64,000 bases of DNA. It comes from JBNJGB01 sp051747385 (GTDB lineage: Bacteria; Myxococcota_A; UBA9042; PHBI01; JACKFB01). Where the stretch lies: the NCBI GenBank assembly GCA_051747385.1, contig JBNJGB010000017.1, positions 76,860 to 140,859 on the forward strand, in the 5' to 3' direction. The notes beneath the pieces were generated by a model, which searched no databases, was not told where the DNA came from, and saw only the letters and a list, made by a program, of their open reading frames with translations. The position numbers were made by a program, and so were the translations under genes. This document shows positions 8,943 to 17,460 of this stretch, piece by piece (positions within the stretch are counted from its first letter, which is position 1; each line of letters opens with the position of its first letter).

Positions 8943-9174
8943 CCCCCCGTCGGCGGTGTAGCGATGCTCGCATCATAGCGCGTCCGCCTCCGGGAGACCC
9001 ACGACCGGCCCCCCTGTGTCCCGTGACACAGCCGGCAGGGTCGCATGGCGCAGCCGCCGCACCGGGCCGACCGGGAGTCCCCCGTGGCCCGGACGCCGGG
9101 ACGCCTGACGCGAGACGGCAAGCTCCTTGCACGCGAGGGGGAGTGCCCCCGACAGAATCGACAGGAGCATCCGC

Positions 9175-10317
9175 ATGGTCTCCCTCCATGAAGCGCGCTT
9201 CTGGGAGCCGACGGGCGAGGACCGCGTGCGCTGCACCCTGTGCCCGCACGAGTGCTCCATCGCACCCGGCGGGCGGGGTGCCTGCGCGGTGCGCTACAAC
9301 CACGCCGGGCACCTCTACACGCTGGTCCACGATCGGGTCGTCGCCCGCCACGTGGACCCGGTGGAGAAGAAGCCCCTGTATCACTTCCATCCCGGAGGCC
9401 GGGCCTACTCCATCGCCACGGTGGGCTGCAGCCTCCGGTGCAGCTTCTGCCAGAACCACGACCTGTCCCAGTGGCCTCGCGAGCACCTGCCCCGACACCT
9501 CGCCTCCGACGCACGTCCGACGGCGGACGCGCGAGCCATCGTGTGTCCCCAGCTCGCGGCCCTGCAGGGCGCCATCCCCGGCGAGCCCGTCACCCCGGCC
9601 GGCCTGGTCGAGGAGGCCGAGGCGCTGGGCGCCGACATGATCGCCTACACCTACACGGAGCCGACGGTGTTCTTCGAGCTGGCCTGGGACACGGCCGTCC
9701 TGGCGCGCCAGCGGGGCCTGAAGAACGTCCTGGTGACGAACGGCTACACGCCCGAGCCCGTCGTGCGCGAGCTCGCGGACGTCGTGGACGCCGTCAGCGT
9801 GGACCTGAAGGCGCTCCGACCCGCCACCTGGCGGAAGGTGATGCAGGGCGAGGCCGGGCCCGTACTCGACGCCATCCGCCTCTACCACGCCCTGGGCGTC
9901 CGGGTGGAGGTGACCACCCTCGTGATCCCCGAAATGAACGACTCGGACCAGGAGCTGCGGGCCATCGCGCGCTTCGTGGCCTCCGTCGGCCGCGACGTGC
10001 CGTGGCACGTGTCCCGCTTCCAGCCCGCGTACCGCATGAGGGATCGGACGCCCACGCCGGAGGCGACGCTTCGCCGCGCCGCTCTCATCGGACACGAGGC
10101 CGGCCTGCGCTACGTCTACGAGGGCAACATGCCCGGGAGTGGCGGAGAGGACACGGTCTGCCCGTCCTGCGACGCCGTGCTCGTCCGTCGTCGTGGGCAC
10201 TCGGTTCGCGAGAACCGCGTCTACGAAGGCCGCTGCCCGGAGTGCGAGACCCCCGTCCCGGGCGTCGCGATGGACGGGCCCCTGGCCCGGAGCCGGATGG
10301 TGCTCCCCCGCGACTGA
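9175..10317 (+). CDS. amrS: AmmeMemoRadiSam-type radical SAM enzyme (AmrS-like)
   Basis: 380 residues; the start chosen ('MVSLHEARFW') has AGGAG about 8 bp upstream. The N-terminus carries 'RCTLCPHECSIAPGGRGAC', a Cys-rich segment typical of this family. The radical SAM cluster motif CxxxCxxC is 'GCSLRCSFCQNHDLSQW'. It continues with 'ADMIAYTYTEPTVFFE' and 'GLKNVLVTNGYTPEP', as in pyruvate-formate-lyase-activating-like enzymes of the AmmeMemoRadiSam group. A C-terminal pair 'CPSCDAVLVRR'...'CPECETPVPG' looks like an added zinc ribbon. The AmmeMemo partners usually discussed with it are not in this window. The substrate is unknown. Confidence 0.8.
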   Translation: MVSLHEARFWEPTGEDRVRCTLCPHECSIAPGGRGACAVRYNHAGHLYTLVHDRVVARHVDPVEKKPLYHFHPGGRAYSIATVGCSLRCSFCQNHDLSQWPREHLPRHLASDARPTADARAIVCPQLAALQGAIPGEPVTPAGLVEEAEALGADMIAYTYTEPTVFFELAWDTAVLARQRGLKNVLVTNGYTPEPVVRELADVVDAVSVDLKALRPATWRKVMQGEAGPVLDAIRLYHALGVRVEVTTLVIPEMNDSDQELRAIARFVASVGRDVPWHVSRFQPAYRMRDRTPTPEATLRRAALIGHEAGLRYVYEGNMPGSGGEDTVCPSCDAVLVRRRGHSVRENRVYEGRCPECETPVPGVAMDGPLARSRMVLPRD

Positions 10318-10341
10318 CCGCCCGGCCCGGGCGAGGCCGAC

Positions 10342-10554
10342 CTACTCCACGTCGTACTCGGAGGCGAGATCGGACACGTCCGGCTCCGTGGTCCAGGTCT
10401 CCAGCTCCGCGTCGTACTCGCCCCCGCGAGCGACGCCGCAGTCGAAGCACAGGGCGATGTCGGTGCCGAACTCGAACGCCCGATCCGCGCCGGGCTCCAG
10501 CTCCGTCCCGCACGCCGCGCACTCGATCAGGTTCAGCTCTTCCTCGCGATGCAT
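10342..10554 (-). CDS. Small zinc-ribbon protein
   Basis: 70 residues starting 'MHREEELNLIECAACG', with AAGGAGAGG upstream of the ATG. Two CxxC pairs ('CAAC' and 'CFDC') about 28 residues apart form a likely zinc ribbon. The C-terminus is acidic. No catalytic motif is seen. It is convergent with the radical SAM gene, 24 bp away. Function unknown. Confidence 0.65.
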   Translation of the reverse strand: MHREEELNLIECAACGTELEPGADRAFEFGTDIALCFDCGVARGGEYDAELETWTTEPDVSDLASEYDVE

Positions 10555-10674
10555 GGCCTCTCCTTGGCGCTCCGGGGGTTGGTCGCCTGTCGACCTCCCG
10601 TGCAGGATAGCGTGGAGTACGCCATTTCGCATCCCCTGATCGGCCGTGCTCCTCCCGTCGTCCACGCCCCCGAC

Positions 10675-11529
10675 TCAGGTCACACGGAGCGGGTCCGCGT
10701 CTCGCACGGACACGTCGATGGCGACGCCGTCGCCCAGGGCCGCCGACAGGCGCTCCCGGAGCACGGGCAGGTAGCCCCGCTCCGTGTTCGTGTGATCGGT
10801 GAGGACGACCGCCGCGCCGGCGGCGACCCTGGCGAGGACGTCGTGGTGGCGCATCTCGCCGGTGACGTACAGATCCGGGCCCTCCAGCCCCGCGAACAGG
10901 GAGCCTCCAGCGCCCGGGCAGACGGCCACGCGCGAGATCCGGCCCTCGCCCTCCCGGAGCGCGGCGGGGGCGGCCACGCGGACGTACTCCAGCCCCAGGT
11001 GGGCCTTGAGCGCCCTCACCAGGGCCGGGAGGTCCGTGGGCTCCGACAGGCGGGCCGTACGCCCGGCCCCCGCGACGGCCCCCTCGGGCGGCTCTTCGAC
11101 CGGCTCGATCGGCGCCGGTTCGCGGGTCTCGCCGAGCCCCTTCAGGAGCCAGTCGTTCAGCCCGCCCGGCGCGGCGTCCAGCGCGGTGTGCGGCGAGTAC
11201 ACCGGCACGCCGGCCCGGATCGCGTCCATGACGATGCGGTGCTTCGGCTCCGCGGCCACGAGGCGCTTCAGCCCCTTGAAGATGGGCGGGTGATACGCCA
11301 CCACGAGGTCCGCGCCCGCCTCCAACGCCTCGGCGAGCACCCCCTCCGTCAGGTCGATGGTCAGGGCGACGCGGCGGATCGTGCGTCCCCACCCTCCCGG
11401 GGTGGGCGGATCCACCAGCAGGCCGACGTTGTCCCACTCTCCCGCCCACCGGAGCGGCGCCAGGTCCCCGAGGACGTCGAGGACGCGCCGCAGCGTCGGA
11501 GGGTCTCCCTGCGAGGTCGTGCGTGTCAT
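10675..11529 (-). CDS. Nif3-like dinuclear metal centre protein
   Basis: 284 residues. Nif3/YqfO family signatures are complete: 'WAGEWDNVGLLVD' near the N-terminus, 'VVAYHPPIFKGLKRL' with the metal-binding His, 'VYSPHTALDAAPGGLNDWL', 'VAVCPGAGGSL', 'TGEMRHHDVL' and 'LTDHTNTERGYLP'. The family forms hexameric toroids with two metals per subunit, and is also annotated GTP cyclohydrolase I type 2-like. The exact role is not settled. The ATG chosen gives the usual N-terminus; the frame continues upstream only into a repeat element. It is divergent from birA. Confidence 0.85.
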   Translation of the reverse strand: MTRTTSQGDPPTLRRVLDVLGDLAPLRWAGEWDNVGLLVDPPTPGGWGRTIRRVALTIDLTEGVLAEALEAGADLVVAYHPPIFKGLKRLVAAEPKHRIVMDAIRAGVPVYSPHTALDAAPGGLNDWLLKGLGETREPAPIEPVEEPPEGAVAGAGRTARLSEPTDLPALVRALKAHLGLEYVRVAAPAALREGEGRISRVAVCPGAGGSLFAGLEGPDLYVTGEMRHHDVLARVAAGAAVVLTDHTNTERGYLPVLRERLSAALGDGVAIDVSVRDADPLRVT

Positions 11530-11562
11530 GGGGGGAGCATACCTCAGTCGGGACCTGCTCTC

Positions 11563-11723
11563 AGGGCAATCGCAAAGTCGGAAGAGTGAGGGCCGCGCGG
11601 CGGTACGGCGCCCGGCGCCGGATTGCACCCGCTCGGAACCGATGGATCCTGGGCGTCTGAGAGGAGGCAAGGGCAAGGGCAAGGGCAAAGGCAAGGGAGG
11701 GCGGTCGACTTTGCGACCGCCCT
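11563..11723 (+). repeat. TIR-bounded dispersed repeat, full copy 1
   Basis: Left end AGGGCAATCGCAAAGTCG and right end, read on the other strand, AGGGCGGTCGCAAAGTCG: an 18-bp terminal inverted repeat with two mismatches. Inside are a GC-rich palindrome around 'CGGCGCCCGGCGCCG', then five GGGCAA-type units. The right end closes as a perfect 10-bp stem, AGGGCGGTCG pairing with CGACCGCCCT around a 6-base loop. It lies between the divergent Nif3 and birA genes. No coding capacity. Confidence 0.85.
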
Positions 11724-11852
11724 GGATGTTCTCTCCGGGTGGGATGGCAACCGGGCGCGAGTCGTTTAGCCTGGGGAAAGGAGTCCACAGATCGCAGGCG
11801 GGGCGGAGCCCCCGGGGCCGCGCGCCGGTCGGGATCCGCCAGGGAGGAGACC

Positions 11853-12599
11853 ATGGAGCACATCCAGCACCTGGAGAGCGCGAGCTCCACCAACGAGGCG
11901 GCGCGTGACCTGGTCCGACAGGGCGCGCCCGGCGGCACGGTGGTGGTGGCCGACGTGCAGACCGCGGGGCGCGGGCGGCGGGGCCGGACCTGGTTCTCCC
12001 CCCGGGGCGGGCTGTACCTCTCGTACATCCACGAGTCGGCGCTGCAGCCCTCGCGCCTCGTGGGGATCACGCTCGACGCCGCCACCGCGGTGGCGACCGC
12101 GCTCGAGGACGCCACGGGCCTGGAGCCCTCCCTCCGGTGGCCGAACGACGTCATCCTCCGGGGGCGCAAGGTGGGCGGCGTGCTCCCCGAGCTTCACACG
12201 GAAGAGGGCCGGGAACACAGCGTCGTGGTGGTGGGCGTCGGCCTGAACGTCAACACGCCCCTGTCCGAGTTCCCCGAGGAGCTTCACCCCATCGCCACCA
12301 GCCTGCGCGAGGTCACCGAGTGGGACCACGACCTCGACCGCCTGGCCCGGGGCATCGCGCGGAGGCTCCACGAGAAGCTCTCGGGCTACGAGTACGCCGG
12401 CGGGCCGGACCTGTTCGCCTACCGGAGGCGCTTCCCGTACCGAGGCCGCCGCGTGCGCCTGGGCACGGAGGAGCCTGCCCGCTACGCCACCATCACGAAC
12501 CTGGCCCCGGACGGCGCCCTCGAGGTGCGCCGCGAGGGCGCCGAGGAGGTCGAGGTCGTCCGCTCGGGCGAGGTGCTCCTGGTGGACGGCGGGGCCTGA
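11853..12599 (+). CDS. birA: Biotin--[acetyl-CoA-carboxylase] ligase
   Basis: 248 residues; ATG with GGGAGGAGA just upstream. The biotin-protein-ligase catalytic core is clear: 'SSTNEAAR', 'DVQTAGRGRRGRTWFSPRGGLYLS' (biotinyl-AMP loop GRGRRGR), 'LRWPNDVILRGRKVGGVLPE' and 'VVVGVGLNVNTP'. A C-terminal SH3-like domain follows ('YRGRRVRLGTEEPARYATITNLAPDGALEVRR'). There is no N-terminal helix-turn-helix, so it is a monofunctional ligase without the repressor function of E. coli BirA. It attaches biotin to carboxylase carrier proteins in the cytoplasm. Confidence 0.9.
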   Translation: MEHIQHLESASSTNEAARDLVRQGAPGGTVVVADVQTAGRGRRGRTWFSPRGGLYLSYIHESALQPSRLVGITLDAATAVATALEDATGLEPSLRWPNDVILRGRKVGGVLPELHTEEGREHSVVVVGVGLNVNTPLSEFPEELHPIATSLREVTEWDHDLDRLARGIARRLHEKLSGYEYAGGPDLFAYRRRFPYRGRRVRLGTEEPARYATITNLAPDGALEVRREGAEEVEVVRSGEVLLVDGGA

Positions 12600-12686
12600 G
12601 CCGCCCGTGCATTGGTGACGGCCAACGGGCGGGGACGACGGCGCTCCGACAGAGGCTGGGGAAACGCCCGCGGGAGACCCTCCTTC

Positions 12687-12709
12687 AGGCAAAGGCAAGG
12701 GCAAGGGCT
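12687..12709 (+). repeat. Short GGGCAA run (3 units)
   Basis: Three GGGCAA-type units (first GGCAAA) in the 184-bp gap between birA and the convergent DUF2267 gene. The flanking terminal inverted repeats of the full element are absent, so this is an isolated run or a decayed copy. Confidence 0.6.
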
Positions 12710-12783
12710 CGACAGCGCGGACGGCGGCGCGCCGGTTCGTGGGCTCCGGGTGTCCCGGAATGCCCCGCGGCGGTCGCGAAGGG

Positions 12784-13209
12784 TCAGTCCCAGAGCGGGA
12801 GGATGTCCTTCGGAAGCTGGGCGCGGACGTCGGCCGTCTCGCCGGGACTCACGTGGCGCTTCACCACGTCGAAGACCGCCATGATGCAGGCCTCGGCGTC
12901 CTCCAGGTTGTCGAAGTCGTCGGGCACGACGATGCCGGGATGCTCGATGACCCGCTGGACGAACTCGTCCCGACGCCGCAGGGACTTGTCCGGGACCCGC
13001 ATCGGGTCCCAGCCGTCCATCCAGATGGCCTTCACGAACATGGGAAGCTGGGCCACGAGGTCCGCGCCCTCCTTCGCGGTCAGCCTGGACCGCAGGACGT
13101 GGAGCGAGGCCGTCATGATCCGCAGCGCGCTGGACGGATCCTTGTCCAGCTCTCGGGCCACCTCGTTCGTGAACTGCCGGGCTCGCTGGGCCCACACGTC
13201 GAAGCTCAT
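12784..13209 (-). CDS. DUF2267 domain protein
   Basis: 141 residues starting 'MSFDVWAQRARQFTNEVARELD', with AGGAG 8 bp upstream of the ATG. The pattern 'ALRIMTASLHVLRSRLTAKEGADLVAQLPMFVKAIWMDGWDP' and later 'VFDVVKRHVSPGETADVRAQLPKDILPLW' is the duplicated helical unit of DUF2267, where each half ends with the 'GE...v.aqLP..l..lw' pattern. Small soluble all-helical proteins of unknown function. It is 53 bp downstream of the six-gene operon and may be read from it, but it has its own ribosome-binding site. Confidence 0.8.
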   Translation of the reverse strand: MSFDVWAQRARQFTNEVARELDKDPSSALRIMTASLHVLRSRLTAKEGADLVAQLPMFVKAIWMDGWDPMRVPDKSLRRRDEFVQRVIEHPGIVVPDDFDNLEDAEACIMAVFDVVKRHVSPGETADVRAQLPKDILPLWD

Positions 13210-13262
13210 GGCATGCTCCTGCTCTGTGTGTGTACGCGAGCCAGATTCAAACCCCGTGCCAG

Positions 13263-13901
13263 CTATTTGCCATTCGTCCGCGCCAGCTTCAGGCCCTTCC
13301 GGGCGCCCTGGTGGCGGGGCGCCACGGCCAGGATCTCCTCGAAGCGCTTCGCGGCGTCCGCCGCCCTCCCCTGCTCGAGGAGCGACCAGCCCAGGCCGGC
13401 CTTCATCTCCACGTCGGAGGGATACAGGGCGAGCACCTCGCGGTACGTCTCCGCCGCCTTCTCGTAGCGCCCGAGGCTGTAGCGGATGAAGGCCAGGCGG
13501 CTGGTCGCCAGGTAGTTGTCGGCGTCCCGCTCCAGGACGGCCTCGGCCGTCTTCTCGGCGTCCAGCCAGCGCCGCATGGCCATCTGGGGCAGCATCTTCC
13601 CGAGGCGCGGCTCCACGGCGCGCGGGTGGCGCTTCACGGCGGCCTCGTAGGCCTTCACGCTCTCCTCGTGCTTCCCCGTCCTGTACAGGAGCCACGCGCG
13701 TCGAAGGTCGAAGACGTACGTGTCGCGCGCCTCCCCCTCGATGCGCTCCAGGGTCTCCAGGGCGTCGGCCGGGCGCCCGGCGCTCTCCTGGTCGTAGGAC
13801 TGCTGGAACAGGTCGGCGGAGCGGTCCGCCGCGGCGGCCGTCGGGGCCGCGAGCAGGGCCAGGGCGAGCCAGATCAGCGACAGGATGCTGCGGGGGGCCA
13901 T
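13263..13901 (-). CDS. Periplasmic TPR-repeat protein (last gene of the PqqD/ATP-grasp operon)
   Basis: 212 residues. The start has GAGGAG upstream, and the protein opens with a signal peptide ('SILSLIWLALALLAAPTAAAA'). The mature part is a string of TPR units: 'DALETLERIEGEARDTYVFDLRRAWLLYRTGKHEESVKAYEAAVKRHP', 'LATSRLAFIRYSLGRYEKAAETYREVLALYP' and 'GLGWSLLEQGRAADAAKRFEEILAVAP'. The style matches the N-terminal TPR part of the first gene of the operon. It is probably a periplasmic scaffold. It lies 29 bp after the urea-transporter/M23 gene. Confidence 0.7.
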   Translation of the reverse strand: MAPRSILSLIWLALALLAAPTAAAADRSADLFQQSYDQESAGRPADALETLERIEGEARDTYVFDLRRAWLLYRTGKHEESVKAYEAAVKRHPRAVEPRLGKMLPQMAMRRWLDAEKTAEAVLERDADNYLATSRLAFIRYSLGRYEKAAETYREVLALYPSDVEMKAGLGWSLLEQGRAADAAKRFEEILAVAPRHQGARKGLKLARTNGK

Positions 13902-13930
13902 GGGGATCTCCTCGTCGGTTGCCGTGGGGA

Positions 13931-16069
13931 TCATGTTCGCGCGTCCGGGGGGTCCTCGTCGATGCGCACGGCCACGCGGCGCCGCCCGCGCACCACCTGC
14001 TCGAGGCGGACGACGCCCTCGTCCCGGCGCACGACGGCCCGCGTGGTCACGAGCGGCACGCCATCGCGGCCGGCCCGGCTGGAGGCGCCCTCCACGATCA
14101 GGTCGTCGTCGCGCCGGGTCGCGCCGTAGCGCATCTCGAGGCCGAGCCTGTCGGGCAGGAAGGGCGCCACGAAGTCCAGGAGCACGCGTAGGGGCGCCGG
14201 CAGGAAGTGCCGCAGGGGAAGCTGGTCGGTCCACCCCAGGTTCGGGCCCACCTCGAAGGGGACCCGCGCCAGCGCGGCGTGGAGCAGGTGGAGCACCGAG
14301 CGCCCGCCGCCCACGGTGTCGAAGACGGTGAGCAGATCGGGCTCCAGGCCGAAGTACGTGACGGCGCCGCGCTCCCGGGACCGGAGGGTCAGATCCCCGA
14401 GGAGCTCGATCCGCGCCTCGACGTGCTCGACGCGGCCGGCGCGTCGCCCCTCCTCGCAGCGCCAGGCCCGGACGCTGCCGTGCTCGAAGCGGAAGCGCGT
14501 GACCAGGTCCGGCTGGGGCTCCAGGTTGCGCACGGCCTCGCCGCGGCCGGGCACGAGGGTCCCGCGCAGCACCTCCCCCGAGGCGCTGGGGTCCGCGGAG
14601 GTGGCGATCACGTCGTGGAGCTCCATGGGGAGGGTCGGGCCGCCGACCCGCAGGGTGGACTGGAGCTGGAAGTGCAGGTGCGGGAACGGGGAGCGCCCCG
14701 AGTTGCCGCACAGGCCGAGCACCTCCCCGCGCCGGACGAACTGGCCCTCGCGGACCTTCGCGCTGCCGGGGGCCAGGTGGGCGACCAGGGAGTACAGCGC
14801 CTGCCCGTGCTGGATCAGGACGAGGTTGCCCCAGTTCTCGCGGAGGTTCACCTCGCCCACGGGGTTGTCCTTCACGCCGTCGACGACCTTCACCACCGTG
14901 CCGTCCGCGCCCGCCAGGATCGGCAGGCGATAGCAGTGGTAGTCCTGCAGCCCGGCTCCGGTGCCGCGGTTGCGGCTGCCGTCCGCGTCGAGGATCTCGA
15001 AGTCCAGGGCGTGTCGCCAGGGCCCGCGGTGGGTCTCCGGGCCGTCCTGCTCCTGGGTGACGGTCCAGCGCCCCCGGAACGGCGCCCGGATGCGGACGGC
15101 GTAGCGCGCGCCGAAGCGGGCCACCCGCGTGCGATAGTAGTTGAGGTTCTGCTCCGGGGAGCCGGGCACGAAGTCCACGGCCTTGGGCCGGCCGTCGCGG
15201 ACCCGCTGTCGGAGGGCCAGCAGGACGAGCAGCACCGTGACGTTGAACGGCAGGATGAGCAGCGGGATGCCGCCCCAGAGCAGGTACGGCAGGGACCCGA
15301 GCGTCACGAGGCCGCACGCCGCCACCCCGACCAGGGCCAGGAGGAACGCGGCGGGCCCCGGGACGAACCAGATGCCGCCCAGGGCCACGGCCGTCAGCAT
15401 GAAGTTGTAGCCCATGATGAGGCGCATCACGGCGTCGGGCTGGGCCAGGGTCACGTCCCCGCCGAGGATCCAGGCCACGGCGAAGCCCAGGACCGACAGG
15501 AGCGCGGCGATCCGGCTGTGGACGAGCAGCGCGAGGGCCACGCCCAGCCCCACCTCGACCCGGGGGAGGAAGAACACGGCCCCGAAGCTCTGGAGATACG
15601 CCAGCACGGGCCGCGGCAGGTGGGCGTCCAGGGGCGAGGGCACGATCTCGAAGGGCACCCGGGTGAACCCGAGCAGGGGCAGGGCGCCGAGGATCAGCCA
15701 GAACACGGCCAGGAACGGCAGCGTCAGGGACGGCACGCCGAGGACCTGGCCCACGGAGGCATGGAAGCCCGCCGTCGCCACGACCGCCATGACCACGCCG
15801 ACGGCGAGGACGCCCCAGAGGCCGGGCTCCGGCTCGAAGAGGACCGCCATGCCCAGCCCGACCAGCAGCGCGCTGTAGCCGTACAGTCCGGCGCGCGTGA
15901 CGTCGGGGGAGAGGCCCAGCAGACGCGCCGCCGCGATGGACAGGACCACGGCCAGGGCCCCCGCCAGCATGACCTCCGGCGCCCACGCCATGGACGCGAG
16001 GAGGAGGGCCCCCACCCAGCGGGACCGGGAGAAGAGGATCTGGGCGTACGACCGCAGGAAGGCGTCCAC
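13931..16069 (-). CDS. Urea-transporter-like channel fused to an M23 peptidase domain
   Basis: About 712 residues from a GTG start at 16069; the start is uncertain because the frame stays open into the preceding gene. The first 290 or so residues match the urea transporter (UT) fold in two halves: 'TRAGLYGYSALLVGLGMAV' with 'VPSLTLPFLAVFWLIL', then 'MGYNFMLTAVALGGIWF' with 'GGIPLLILPFNVTVLLVLL'. The middle holds an M23/LytM domain with 'WRHALDFEI' (HxxxD), 'GNLVLIQHGQALYSLVAHL' and 'SPFPHLHFQLQ' (HxH), so the zinc ligands are complete. About 230 residues of uncharacterised C-terminal sequence follow. The expected topology is channel in the inner membrane and M23 in the periplasm. It sits after the decarboxylase and before the TPR gene. 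Confidence 0.8.
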   Translation of the reverse strand: MDAFLRSYAQILFSRSRWVGALLLASMAWAPEVMLAGALAVVLSIAAARLLGLSPDVTRAGLYGYSALLVGLGMAVLFEPEPGLWGVLAVGVVMAVVATAGFHASVGQVLGVPSLTLPFLAVFWLILGALPLLGFTRVPFEIVPSPLDAHLPRPVLAYLQSFGAVFFLPRVEVGLGVALALLVHSRIAALLSVLGFAVAWILGGDVTLAQPDAVMRLIMGYNFMLTAVALGGIWFVPGPAAFLLALVGVAACGLVTLGSLPYLLWGGIPLLILPFNVTVLLVLLALRQRVRDGRPKAVDFVPGSPEQNLNYYRTRVARFGARYAVRIRAPFRGRWTVTQEQDGPETHRGPWRHALDFEILDADGSRNRGTGAGLQDYHCYRLPILAGADGTVVKVVDGVKDNPVGEVNLRENWGNLVLIQHGQALYSLVAHLAPGSAKVREGQFVRRGEVLGLCGNSGRSPFPHLHFQLQSTLRVGGPTLPMELHDVIATSADPSASGEVLRGTLVPGRGEAVRNLEPQPDLVTRFRFEHGSVRAWRCEEGRRAGRVEHVEARIELLGDLTLRSRERGAVTYFGLEPDLLTVFDTVGGGRSVLHLLHAALARVPFEVGPNLGWTDQLPLRHFLPAPLRVLLDFVAPFLPDRLGLEMRYGATRRDDDLIVEGASSRAGRDGVPLVTTRAVVRRDEGVVRLEQVVRGRRRVAVRIDEDPPDART

Positions 16070-16101
16070 CAGCCCGCGGCCCCCCGCCTCGTCGGGCGCG
16101 A

Positions 16102-17460
16102 TCAGTCGCTCGGGAGCGCCAGCCACTCGGGCAGGACCTCCTGGGAGAGGATGGTGTCCAGGTCCTCGGCTTTCCGCATCAGGCCGTGCTTCCCGTCGCG
16201 GCCCACGAGCACCACCGCCGGGCGATAGGTGATGAACTGCATCCACTGGGTGACGTTGTAGGCGCCCACGTTGCGGAAGACGACGCGATCGCCGACCTCC
16301 ATCGGCGGGAACATCAGGGTGTCTCGCACCACGTCGATGTTCATGCAGAGGGGGCCGTACAGGACCGTGGGCTCCGGCATGCCGCGGGTGTCCTGGGCCG
16401 GCAGGACGTCGTGGCGATACCAGAACGCGGTGAACAGGAGGTTCACGCCCGCGTCCACGACCACCCCGCGGCGGCCGTCCGGGAGCCGCTTGTTGGCCAG
16501 CACGGTGCTCACCAGGTAGCCGGCGTCGTCCACCAGGGCGCGGCCCGTCTCCAGCACCAGGGTCGGCTCCTCGTGGGGCGGGACGTCGAGGCCGGCCAGG
16601 CCGTCGCCGATGGCCTCCGCGTACCGGAGGAAGCCGGGCGTGGCCTGCTCCCCGGGGAGATACTGGGCGTGCAGCGTGTTGGGCGAGGCGAAGCCGCCCC
16701 CCACGTCGATGAAGTCGAGCACCACGCCGTGCTCCGCTCGCATGGCGTTGGCGAACTCCGCCATCTTGGCCGTGGCCTCCCGGTAGGCGTCGGGCTCCAG
16801 GATGAACGTGCCCAGGTGGCAGTGGATCCCCGCCAGGTCGAGGCTGTCGCCGGCCAGGAGGCGGTGGACGGCCTCGCGGGCCTGGCCGTTGTCCAGGTTG
16901 AAGCCGAACCGGGCCCAGGCCGGCGTCGACGCGGTGGCCATGTTCAGTCGGATGGCGACCTTCGGGCGGATGCCGTGGCGCCGGGCCACCTCCTCGGCGG
17001 CGGCGAGCTCGTCGAAGTGGTCGATGTGGATGAGGGCCCCCTCCGGCAGGACCTTCTCCAGGACCGCCTCCGTCTTGTAGGGGCCGTTGAAGTGGATGCG
17101 TTCGCCGGGGATGCCCAGGTGGCGGGCCTTGTCGTACTCGAACTCGCTCACCACCTCCGCCCAGGCGCCCTCCCGGTGGAAGACGCGGCAGATCCCGTCG
17201 AGGTAGTTCGTCTTGTAGGACCAGGCGATGCGGACCTTCGGGTGCCGCCGGGAGAACACGTCGTGGAGCTCCCGATACCGCTCCACGAGGGTGCGCTCCG
17301 AGAAGACGAACAGCGGCGAGCCGTAGGCCTCCACCAGCTCGGCCACGGGCACGCCGTCGATCTCCGTCAGGGGCTGCGCCGCGCCGACCCGGGAGAACTT
17401 GTTCATCATCCCCATCCGGTGTCGCACCAGGACGGGGCGCTCGTACCGCGGCTTCGTCAT
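16102..17460 (-). CDS. PLP-dependent decarboxylase, fold type III (LysA-like)
   Basis: 452 residues; ATG with GGGAGG upstream, overlapping the ATP-grasp gene by ATGA. It has an alanine racemase-type barrel: the PLP lysine is in 'IAWSYKTNYL' (Lys83), then 'GIHCHLGTF', 'DVGGGFASP' and 'LVLETGRALVDDAGYLV'. The C-terminal beta domain carries 'YGPLCMNIDVV', aligned with the catalytic Cys region of diaminopimelate/ornithine-type decarboxylases. It is unlikely to be the housekeeping lysine enzyme because it is embedded in a PqqD/ATP-grasp operon and lysine genes are absent. The substrate is probably an amino acid or aminoacyl group; that is inference. Confidence 0.8.
   Translation of the reverse strand: MTKPRYERPVLVRHRMGMMNKFSRVGAAQPLTEIDGVPVAELVEAYGSPLFVFSERTLVERYRELHDVFSRRHPKVRIAWSYKTNYLDGICRVFHREGAWAEVVSEFEYDKARHLGIPGERIHFNGPYKTEAVLEKVLPEGALIHIDHFDELAAAEEVARRHGIRPKVAIRLNMATASTPAWARFGFNLDNGQAREAVHRLLAGDSLDLAGIHCHLGTFILEPDAYREATAKMAEFANAMRAEHGVVLDFIDVGGGFASPNTLHAQYLPGEQATPGFLRYAEAIGDGLAGLDVPPHEEPTLVLETGRALVDDAGYLVSTVLANKRLPDGRRGVVVDAGVNLLFTAFWYRHDVLPAQDTRGMPEPTVLYGPLCMNIDVVRDTLMFPPMEVGDRVVFRNVGAYNVTQWMQFITYRPAVVLVGRDGKHGLMRKAEDLDTILSQEVLPEWLALPSD

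Noticed and set aside
16102..17460. Housekeeping diaminopimelate decarboxylase (lysA)
   Set aside because: The fold is right but the gene sits in an ATP-grasp/PqqD operon and the lysine pathway is absent here, so the symbol was not used.
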